Origin: an uncultured Myxococcales bacterium
GTDB taxonomy: Bacteria; Myxococcota_A; Bradymonadia; UBA7976; UBA1532
Direction of reading: 5' to 3'
DNA length: 5,488 bases
Assembly: GCA_937896275.1 (NCBI GenBank)
Contig: CALBMW010000779.1
Span: forward strand, 1-5,488
Shown: positions 1 to 5,488 of the stretch, piece by piece
Layout: every line of letters starts with the position of its first letter
How positions within the stretch are numbered: position 1 is the first letter of the stretch
The notes under the pieces: generated by a model
The model's input: the letters and a program-made list of their open reading frames with translations, nothing else
Database searches by the model: none
What the model was told of the DNA's origin: nothing
Program-made: the position numbers and the translations under genes

Positions 1-711
1 CACGGCGCCGGCGAGGAACACGCGGACCGCCCGCTCGGCCTCCGCGGAGGGGAGGGTGCGCTCGAGCGCGCGCGGCGCCACCGCGTCGGTGACGGCCTGC
101 ACGTGGGCGGCGCCTCCAGGCAGCACGCGGCCACGGCAGCGCGCGCCGACCAGGGCCCAGACCTCGGGTGAGGCGACGACCTCGCCGGGCGGCAGGCTGT
201 GGCTGATCCGCTGCACTTGAGGGAGGGGATCGCCGGCCGCCACCACCGTCCAGCGGGCCAGGACGCCGCCGACCCAGAGGAAGCGCATCTGACCCGCGCC
301 GACGGCCACCCGCTGGGACAGCGTCACGCCGTCGCCCACCGGATAATCGCGCATCTGGCGCTGGATGTCGGCGGCGCACTGGAGCGCGCGCAGGGCCAGC
401 AGATCGAGCGAGGCGTCGCCCTCCATGCGCCAGACGCACAGGACCGCGTCACCCTCGAACTGGACGATGTCCCCGCCGTGGGCATGGATGATCGCCACGA
501 GGCGCGTGAAGTAAGTGTTGAGGTACTCGGTGAGCGTCTCGACGCCCATCGGCCCCTCGGCGACGAGGCGCTCGGTGAGGCGCGTGAAGCCCGAGATATC
601 GGCCCAAAGGACCGCCGCGGCGGTCTCGTCGGCGATCGGCGCGTCGGGCGCCACCGGATGGGCGGCCAGGCGCCGAAGGACGAACTCGGGTGTGTGGCGA
701 CTGATCTCCAT
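1..711 (-). CDS. Class III adenylyl cyclase, soluble-AC type, N-terminal part (C1 domain)
   Basis: This partial gene covers residues 1-237 and continues past position 1. It is predicted to be a cytoplasmic nucleotide cyclase making cAMP from ATP. What is seen: a short leader with PEFVLRRLAAHP, then the C1 core WADISGFTRLTERL (residues 36-49), HAHGGDIVQFEGDAVLCVW (76-94), VAAGDPLPQV (157-166) and PPGEVVASPEVW (174-185). D38 and D88 match the two metal-binding aspartates of class III cyclases (D47 and D99 of human soluble adenylyl cyclase). The usual Lys four residues before the second Asp is Gln (Q84). In this family C1 is followed by a second cyclase domain and often an ATPase/TPR region; here those would be off the left edge. 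The ATG at 711 was chosen because it places the conserved core at the usual distance. No Shine-Dalgarno precedes it. An in-frame GTG at 756 is an alternative, but its nearest purine block (AGGAGG) lies about 18 nt away, which is too far. The gene is divergent from the coiled-coil gene at 1286. The family call is firm; catalytic activity is not certain. Confidence 0.93.
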   Translation of the reverse strand, partial: MEISRHTPEFVLRRLAAHPVAPDAPIADETAAAVLWADISGFTRLTERLVAEGPMGVETLTEYLNTYFTRLVAIIHAHGGDIVQFEGDAVLCVWRMEGDASLDLLALRALQCAADIQRQMRDYPVGDGVTLSQRVAVGAGQMRFLWVGGVLARWTVVAAGDPLPQVQRISHSLPPGEVVASPEVWALVGARCRGRVLPGGAAHVQAVTDAVAPRALERTLPSAEAERAVRVFLAGAV

Positions 712-841
712 GTGCGCCGGATTGACTACCGTATGGCCGCGCGGCTGTCCATCCACCGCTGTCGGTCGACGTGATCCTCCTCGCCGGCCGCGCGTCGGGC
801 GGCGCGCGGGAGAGAAGGACGCCGACGTGCGGTGCGCGATC

Positions 842-874
842 GGGGTGACGCCCCAGGGCTTCGAACCGAAGTCC
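842..874 (+). other. Tandem hairpins in the intergenic region
   Basis: Two stem-loops sit one base apart. The first pairs GGGG (842-845) with CCCC (851-854). The second pairs GGGCTTCG (856-863) with CGAAGTCC (867-874) around the 3-nt loop AAC, an 8-bp stem with one G-T wobble (858 with 872). On the minus-strand RNA that wobble becomes a C-A mismatch, so the structure favours a plus-strand transcript. No T-run follows on either strand, so this does not look like a standard terminator. A tRNA T-arm was considered because of the TTCGAA core, but the flanking bases do not form a cloverleaf. Confidence 0.4.
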
Positions 875-1064
875 GGCACGCGAAACCGGCTGAGGCAGCG
901 AGACGATCCCGGGTGGCGCCGGCCGGAGCGCGGCGGCTCGGCGGGGGTCAGGGGCCGGGGGCGGGGACCAGGATGGGCGACTTCGGGGCCTCGGAGCCGG
1001 GCGTCTTGGGCCCGCGACAAGGCCCCTGGCGGTCCCGAAGAGGTGAAATCGCACGTCCGCGCCG

Positions 1065-1110
1065 AAAGGCACTTTCAAATTGCAGCAGAATTTTTCAATA
1101 TAGGTACGAT
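1065..1110 (+). promoter_or_regulatory. AT-rich island, candidate promoter region
   Basis: This is the only clearly AT-rich stretch in an otherwise very GC-rich window, including TTTCAAATTG and AATTTTTCAATATAGG. The best hexamer pair readable on the plus strand is TTGCAG (1080-1085) and TACGAT (1105-1110) with a 19-bp spacer, a weak sigma-70-type match. TATAGG at 1099-1104 is another possible -10 element but has no well-spaced partner. If used for the plus-strand gene it would give a 5' leader of about 170 nt. It could equally serve the minus-strand cyclase, where the leader would be about 360 nt. Direction and sigma factor are undetermined. Confidence 0.35.
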
Positions 1111-1275
1111 CGACAGGCGGCTCCCGGGAGGCCCGGGGGTGGGCTTGCGCACCGTGGACGCTCGGTCCAACATGGGCCGAAACCGTTCATGCGCGACGGC
1201 GCGACGCGCGAGGTGGGGATGATCCTCACCGCGTGACGTCGGGCCGGCCTGACGTGGTGGACCGGCGGACGACGC

Positions 1276-1279
1276 GGAG
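1276..1279 (+). promoter_or_regulatory. Ribosome binding site (GGAG) for the coiled-coil gene
   Basis: GGAG lies 6 nt before the ATG at 1286, an ideal Shine-Dalgarno spacing. An in-frame TGA at 1250-1252 and the lack of any other start codon between it and 1286 make this ATG the only possible start for the frame downstream of that stop. Confidence 0.8.
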
Positions 1280-1285
1280 CAGCCG

Positions 1286-4200
1286 ATGGCTGAGGAGCAG
1301 GAAGTCCAGGACAGCATTCCGGCGCAGATGGGCAAGAACGCCCGTCAGGCTCTGGATAAGGCCCACGCTGATGCCGAGTTGGCGCTCGCCTCCCTCGAGG
1401 AGAAGACGAACGTCATCATCGACAAGGCGCAGGACGGCCTCAACAAGTTCGTCGACACGGTTTACGCCGCGAAGCAAAAGGTGGTGATGGGCATCGACAC
1501 GGCGATCGGCGCCGTCGAGACCCCATTGCTGGCCCTGGCGCCGATCCTGCGTGAGACCGCCGACACCGCCATGCAAGCGGTGTTCGGGGCGATCGAAGGG
1601 ATCCCTGCGCAGGTCACCGGCCAGGTCACCTCGCTCAAGGATCCGCTGATCGAGCAGGTCAAGGGGCAGGTCGACACGATCGCCAAGGCCGCGACCGATC
1701 AGATCTCCTCCATCGAGGGGGAGCTCGACACGGCCAAGGATCAGCTGCTCGAGCAGGCCAGCACGGCGCTCGACGGTGTCCTCGATCAGGTCGACAAGGT
1801 CAAAGACGAGGTCTTCGCGCGCATCGACGACGTCCTCGACCAGGTCGGCGACAAGATCAAGGCCGGCCTCGAGGCCAAGGCCGGGATGGTCGAGGTCTTC
1901 GTCGAGGTCGAGGGCGAGTTCGACGAGGCGCTCAAGGAGCTCAAAGAGAGCGCCAAGGCGATGATCGAGACCGTCCTCGCCAGCACGCGCGAGACGGTCA
2001 ACAAGGTGAAGACTGACGCCATCAAGGCGATCAACGACACCTTCGACGAGCTGTTCGCGGCGCTGAAGCAGCTGCCCGAGCAGGTCAGCCAGACCGTCAA
2101 CGGCATCGTCACCAAGGTGAACGCGGCCGTCGACGACACGCTGAACCAGGCGCAGCAGCTCGCCGAGGGCCTCACCGCCGATCTCAAGCAGCGGCTCGAC
2201 GACGCGGTGAACCTCGTGTCGGAGACGGTGCGGACGATCATCGAGGACGGCTTCGCGCTGATTCGGCAGGCCCGCAAGGATCTGGTCGACTCGATCAACA
2301 ACCTGCTCGACACGGTGCGCACCTTCTGCCAGGGCGTGCTCGACAAGGTGAAGCGCGCCGCCGACGACATGCTCCAGTCCAGCAAGGACTCCCTCGATGT
2401 GGGCTTCCAGGAGGTCTACAAGGGCGTCGACATCGCCGTCGACGACATGGGCACCGAGCTCAACCAGCAGATCGATCACACCAAGGACAAGCTGACCCGC
2501 GAGGCCGAGAAGCAGGCCCGCGAGCTCAAGCAGATGGGTGAGGAGGCCTACGCCGAGTCCGAGCAGGACTTCATCGACAACGGGTACGAGGAGGACCTCT
2601 CGGTCATCCCCGACATCCGTAAGAAGGGTGAAGAGGCGATCGAGAAGATCGAGACCAAGATGAAGGAGTCGGCCGAGAAGCTGAAGTCCGACTTCGAGAC
2701 GCAGGTCAAGGTCTACGCGCCCAAGTTCGAGGCTCAGGGCAAGATCCTGGTCGGGGTGGCCAAGGCGTCGACGCTCAAGGTGGTGAAGCTGGCGATCACG
2801 CTCGCGCCCTCCATCGCGTCCGACATCATGACCAAGAGCAAGGAGTTCGCCGATCAGTTCGAGGCGATCGGCGACATGATCAACTCGCTGATCAACGAGA
2901 AGGGCAAGGGCTACATCGAGAGCTGCGAGGCGAAGGTCAAGGGCGCGGTCGACGACTTGAAGACCTCGGGCGAGACCTTCATCGAGGACGCCAAGACGCA
3001 GGTCGAGGCGCTGATCAACGACACCAAGGCGCGCTTCGAGAACGTCGCCAAGGAGGTCGAGAGCGACGTCATGGGGCTGGTCAACGGCGTGGTGAACCTG
3101 GTCACCACGACGGCCACCCAGACCGAAGAGCGCTTCGTCAGGTTGTACGAGGACACGCGGTCCAACATCGAGGAGACCCTCGAGGAGAGCCGAGAGGCGA
3201 TCGAGACCTTCGTCGACGAGGCCGAGAGCATCGTGCGCGAGGCGATCGACGTCATCGTCAGCATCGGCATCCGCATCCTCAACGACTTCAAGAACAAGGC
3301 GATCGAAGAAGCCAAGAAGCGGCTTCTGAAGTTCCTCGATCAGCTCAAGAAGCGCTACCTGCCCCGCATCAAGGCGGCCATCGACAAGCTGAAGGAGCAC
3401 GGGGACAAGACCACCCAGCTCACGGTGACCATCGATCAGCAGTCGACGCAGGCGACCTCGGCCATCGACGTGCTGCTGGCGCAGATCTACGAGGCCGTCC
3501 ACAAGCTCGAGATCGCGCAGGCCGGTCAGGCCGAGGCGCGCATGGGCAGCCTGCACCTCGTGACCAAAGACGCGCCGCTGCTCGAGATCCTCGGGCAGTA
3601 CAACCTGTCCGCTGCGCACCTCAATCGCGTGTGGAACGACAAGGAACCCCGCGAGAAGGACGGCGAGACCTGGGAGACCGGAAACGACGAGTTCCCCACC
3701 AAGGAGAGCGAGCGCAACGGGCGCCTGCCCGAGGCGTGGAGGGCGGACAAGAACCGGCTCTTCGAGGACTGGACCGACAAGATCATCGAGGACCTGCAGG
3801 CCGACATCCTCTTCGACACCGACAAGTGGGACATCAAGCCGAGCCAGGCCGGCAAGCTCGCGGAGCTGGCCGCGCGGCTGGGTGAGGCGCTGCACGCCGA
3901 GAAGTTCAAGGTCTTCGGGTACGCCGACGTGCGGGCCAGCGACGCCCACAACGACACGCTCTCGGAGAACCGCGCCAACGCCGTCATCGCCGCCCTCGAG
4001 GCGGAGAACCCGGCGCTCGCGGGCAAGTTCGAGGCCGTGGCCCGTGGCGAGCACGATCAGCTCCCGCGCGAGGAAGGCGAGTCCGACGAGGACTGGTGGC
4101 GCCGCAACCGGCACGTGCTGATCAAGGCGGAGATGGCCGATGGCTGGGAGGCGGACCGCATCTGGATCGCCGACTGGGTGCGCTATGACGCGCTCCTCAT

Positions 4201-5488
4201 CGAGATCCGTACGCTCGAGGCGCAGCTGCGGCTCCTGCGGATCGAGCTGAGCAAGCTGCAGACCACGACGGTTCAGCAGGTCGAGGTCGTCATCACCGAG
4301 CACACCCAGACGCTGAAAGAGACGTCGGGGTGCCTGCGGCAGATGTACGAGCAGATCCTGGCGACCGGCGAGGACGAGCTGAAGAAGCTCAAGGAGCGCC
4401 TCGAGACCGAGGCCAAGCAGATCCTCGAAGAGAACAAGCTGACGCCCGAGGAGGGCGAGCGGCGGCTCAAGGCGCTGCGGCTGGAGCTCGAGGGCGAGGT
4501 CAAGGCGCACGCCGAGAAGTTCAAGAGCGAGGTGGTCGATGACCACCAGTTCAAGCTCGACGAGGCGACGGCGCTGTTCGACGACGCCAAGGGCACCATC
4601 GAGGCGCACCTGGCCGATCTGGAGGCCGCGCTGGAGCCGGTGAAGGATCCGCGGATGTGGATCAACCGGTTCAAGGACGTGATCCTGCCGCAGCTCGAGG
4701 AGTACGTGCGCGACCTGCTCGCGGGGCTGCTCGAGTGCTACGCGGAGCGCGTCAAGGAGAGCAACCCGATGCTCTCCGACGTGCTGCAGATGCTGAGCGA
4801 TCTGCTCGACGGCGATCTGATGCCGAAGGAGATCATCAAGTACCTCAAGACCCAGTTCCTCCCGCAGCTCAAGGAGCGGCTCAAGGAGATCTCCGAGGGT
4901 ATCGAGGAGAAGGTCAAGGAGCGGGTCGAAGAGGCGACGGCCAGCATCACCGGCGCGCGCGACGAGCTCCAGCTGGCTGGCACCGAGATGCTGGCCGAGG
5001 CCGGACGCCAGGTCGACAACATGCGCGACGTGGTCAAGCAGGGCGTCGGCAACATCCAGGAGTCGGCGCAGCGCGGGCTGCAGCAGGGCCTCGCCGGCGT
5101 GAACGCGGCGGCCAGCTCGAACATGGATCCGAAGGCGAAGCTGGCGGCCGCGGCGAGCGCGGTGACCGGCGCGTTCAAGGAGTCGATGGAGGAGGCCAAG
5201 GCGGCCGGCACCAAGTTCGGCGACGCGGCGACCGCGGCGCAGAAGGGGATGGGCGAGGTCAGCAAGAAGGCCGCGGACAGCGCCAAGGAGGCAGCGACCG
5301 CGGTCGCGGCCGACGCCGCGGACATGGCCAAGGCCGGCGACGTCTCGAACATCATGAAGGAGGCCGGGGCGGCGCTCGAGAGCGTGCAGCAGGACGCCGT
5401 CAAGGCGGTCGAGGCCGCCGGCAAGGAAGCCAAGCAGGGCATGCAGGAGGCCAAGGCCGCGGCCGGCACCGGCGGGGCGAAGCCCGCA
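1286..5488 (+). CDS. Giant coiled-coil protein with embedded LysM-like and OmpA-like domains (3' end missing)
   Basis: The frame is open for 1,401 codons to the window edge, with no stop. The start is fixed by an upstream in-frame TGA, the single ATG and a GGAG site. Residues 1 to about 750 are charged amphipathic helix rich in Glu, Lys, Asp, Val and Ile, with few prolines and no Trp. The least charged part is about 487-511, which still contains Lys and is unlikely to be a membrane span. A LysM-like segment (about 756-786) and an OmpA-like domain (about 840-947) form a compact core: 10 of the 11 Trp residues lie between 783 and 964. Coiled coil resumes from about 967, and an Ala/Lys-rich tail starts near 1265. 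Only four Cys are present (348, 547, 1016, 1151). The N-terminus (MAEEQEVQDS) is acidic with no signal peptide. I do not recognise a named family for the whole protein. A structural protein anchored to peptidoglycan, or a cargo of a contractile injection system, would fit; both are inference. Confidence 0.95.
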   Translation, partial: MAEEQEVQDSIPAQMGKNARQALDKAHADAELALASLEEKTNVIIDKAQDGLNKFVDTVYAAKQKVVMGIDTAIGAVETPLLALAPILRETADTAMQAVFGAIEGIPAQVTGQVTSLKDPLIEQVKGQVDTIAKAATDQISSIEGELDTAKDQLLEQASTALDGVLDQVDKVKDEVFARIDDVLDQVGDKIKAGLEAKAGMVEVFVEVEGEFDEALKELKESAKAMIETVLASTRETVNKVKTDAIKAINDTFDELFAALKQLPEQVSQTVNGIVTKVNAAVDDTLNQAQQLAEGLTADLKQRLDDAVNLVSETVRTIIEDGFALIRQARKDLVDSINNLLDTVRTFCQGVLDKVKRAADDMLQSSKDSLDVGFQEVYKGVDIAVDDMGTELNQQIDHTKDKLTREAEKQARELKQMGEEAYAESEQDFIDNGYEEDLSVIPDIRKKGEEAIEKIETKMKESAEKLKSDFETQVKVYAPKFEAQGKILVGVAKASTLKVVKLAITLAPSIASDIMTKSKEFADQFEAIGDMINSLINEKGKGYIESCEAKVKGAVDDLKTSGETFIEDAKTQVEALINDTKARFENVAKEVESDVMGLVNGVVNLVTTTATQTEERFVRLYEDTRSNIEETLEESREAIETFVDEAESIVREAIDVIVSIGIRILNDFKNKAIEEAKKRLLKFLDQLKKRYLPRIKAAIDKLKEHGDKTTQLTVTIDQQSTQATSAIDVLLAQIYEAVHKLEIAQAGQAEARMGSLHLVTKDAPLLEILGQYNLSAAHLNRVWNDKEPREKDGETWETGNDEFPTKESERNGRLPEAWRADKNRLFEDWTDKIIEDLQADILFDTDKWDIKPSQAGKLAELAARLGEALHAEKFKVFGYADVRASDAHNDTLSENRANAVIAALEAENPALAGKFEAVARGEHDQLPREEGESDEDWWRRNRHVLIKAEMADGWEADRIWIADWVRYDALLIEIRTLEAQLRLLRIELSKLQTTTVQQVEVVITEHTQTLKETSGCLRQMYEQILATGEDELKKLKERLETEAKQILEENKLTPEEGERRLKALRLELEGEVKAHAEKFKSEVVDDHQFKLDEATALFDDAKGTIEAHLADLEAALEPVKDPRMWINRFKDVILPQLEEYVRDLLAGLLECYAERVKESNPMLSDVLQMLSDLLDGDLMPKEIIKYLKTQFLPQLKERLKEISEGIEEKVKERVEEATASITGARDELQLAGTEMLAEAGRQVDNMRDVVKQGVGNIQESAQRGLQQGLAGVNAAASSNMDPKAKLAAAASAVTGAFKESMEEAKAAGTKFGDAATAAQKGMGEVSKKAADSAKEAATAVAADAADMAKAGDVSNIMKEAGAALESVQQDAVKAVEAAGKEAKQGMQEAKAAAGTGGAKPA
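3551..3643 (+). other. LysM-like segment within the giant coiled-coil protein
   Basis: Residues about 756-786 read LHLVTKDAPLLEILGQYNL followed by SAAHLNRVWN. This follows the LysM pattern: a first strand with a V-x-x-x-D-x-x-L step, the helix 'L-x-x-I-x-x-x-Y-x-[LV]-s', then a second helix ending in Asn. LysM modules bind the glycan of peptidoglycan or serve as structural modules in phage-like baseplates. The usual Gly-Asp-Thr turn is Lys-Asp-Ala here and the second strand is weak, so this is a degenerate or LysM-like match. Its position just before the OmpA-like domain strengthens the reading. Confidence 0.45.
3803..4126 (+). other. OmpA C-terminal-like peptidoglycan-binding domain within the giant protein
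   Basis: Residues about 840-947 carry the ordered OmpA-family signatures: DILFDTDKWDIKPS (840-853) for the first strand and loop, FGYADVRASDAHNDTLSENR (877-896) for the central motif, and NRHVLI (941-946) for the final strand, where the family usually has N-R-R-V-x-[IV]. D881 and R896 correspond to the Asp and Arg that contact the diaminopimelate of peptidoglycan in OmpA and Pal. This implies binding to cell-wall stem peptides. Unusually, the domain lies in the middle of a very long helical protein with no visible export signal, instead of at the C-terminus of an exported lipoprotein or porin. Confidence 0.88.
5078..5488 (+). other. Ala/Lys-rich low-complexity helical tail of the giant protein
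   Basis: From about residue 1265 the composition shifts to Ala, Gly, Lys, Glu and Met with repeated KAA, EAA and EAK steps, for example KKAADSAKEAATAVAADAAD (about 1332-1351). The spacing resembles the 11-residue amphipathic repeats of LEA and apolipoprotein-type helices. The last visible residues, GTGGAKPA, look like the beginning of a flexible linker, so another domain may follow beyond the window. Confidence 0.6.

Larger units (their letters stand above)
712..1285. other. 574-bp divergent intergenic region, no convincing gene
   Basis: This stretch separates the two divergent genes and must carry at least one promoter for each unless one gene is read from further away. Open frames crossing it give Arg/Pro/Gly-rich translations with no recognisable domain, and they overlap on both strands, as expected from random GC-rich DNA. 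Visible structure from left to right: a GC-rich inverted repeat CCGCGCG/CGCGCGG at 788-794 and 803-809; tandem hairpins at 842-874; an AT-rich island at about 1065-1110; a perfect palindrome CTCCCGGGAG at 1121-1130; and, near the plus-strand gene, TCAC-CGC-GTGA at 1226-1236 and GGCCGGCC at 1242-1249 between two TGACGT copies. None of these could be assigned to a known regulator. Confidence 0.7.

Noticed and set aside
199..774. A 191-codon plus-strand open frame.
   Set aside because: It lies opposite the cyclase gene, whose conserved motifs are unmistakable on the minus strand. Its own translation is His/Arg/Ala-rich with no domain.
851..880. A possible tRNA T-arm around TTCGAA.
   Set aside because: The bases flanking the loop do not form the required 5-bp stem, and no cloverleaf or acceptor stem can be built around it.
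1067..1083. A possible sigma-54 promoter, AGGCAC then TTGC.
   Set aside because: The GG and GC elements are separated by 12 bases, whereas sigma-54 sites need 10 almost strictly.
449..1236. Several open frames on both strands crossing the cyclase start and the intergenic gap.
   Set aside because: Their translations are Arg/Pro/Gly-rich with no recognisable motif, they overlap each other, and they lack convincing ribosome sites.
2738..2818. A possible transmembrane helix at residues about 485-511 of the giant protein.
   Set aside because: It contains Lys at 486, 493, 498 and 501, spaced as on one face of an amphipathic helix, so a membrane span is unlikely.
1226..4609. An 1,127-codon open frame on the minus strand opposite the giant gene, with a Leu/Asp/Val-rich translation.
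   Set aside because: It uses exactly the same triplets as the sense frame, so each codon is the reverse complement of a sense codon (Glu GAG gives Leu CTC, Asp GAC gives Val GTC). It is open only because the sense gene avoids TTA, CTA and TCA. The sense frame has an ideal ribosome site and a clear OmpA-like domain.

Overview
The window comes from a very GC-rich bacterium. It has G or C at most third codon positions, and no TTA, CTA or TCA codons were seen across the 1,401-codon plus-strand gene. A two-domain-type soluble adenylyl cyclase next to a huge coiled-coil/OmpA protein suggests a large-genome Gram-negative such as a myxobacterium. That placement is an inference from style of gene content, not from a marker gene.

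Layout: two divergently transcribed genes, both cut by the window edges, flank a 574-bp intergenic region. Positions 711 to 1 (minus strand) encode the N-terminal 237 residues of a class III nucleotide cyclase related to mammalian soluble adenylyl cyclase (first cyclase domain, C1). Its second cyclase domain and any ATPase/TPR region would lie to the left of the window. Positions 712-1285 hold no convincing gene. They contain a tandem hairpin pair (842-874), an AT-rich island that is the best promoter candidate (1065-1110), and several short palindromes and repeats before the next ribosome binding site. Positions 1286-5488 (plus strand) encode at least 1,401 residues of a giant, highly charged, almost entirely helical protein with no stop codon in the window. 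Neither gene appears among simple complete ORFs because both run off an edge.

The giant protein is the most interesting object. About 750 residues of amphipathic helix are followed by a compact tryptophan-rich core, made of a LysM-like segment and then an OmpA C-terminal-like peptidoglycan-binding domain. After the core come another ~300 residues of coiled coil and an Ala/Lys-rich tail resembling LEA or apolipoprotein-type helices. No signal peptide or transmembrane segment is visible, so how a peptidoglycan-binding domain would reach the wall is unexplained. Delivery by a contractile injection system, or a role as a large structural or cargo protein, are possibilities but are not shown by this sequence. 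The cyclase lacks two residues that in mammalian soluble adenylyl cyclase form the bicarbonate site, if the alignment from memory is correct. No functional link between the two genes can be proven; they share only an intergenic control region.
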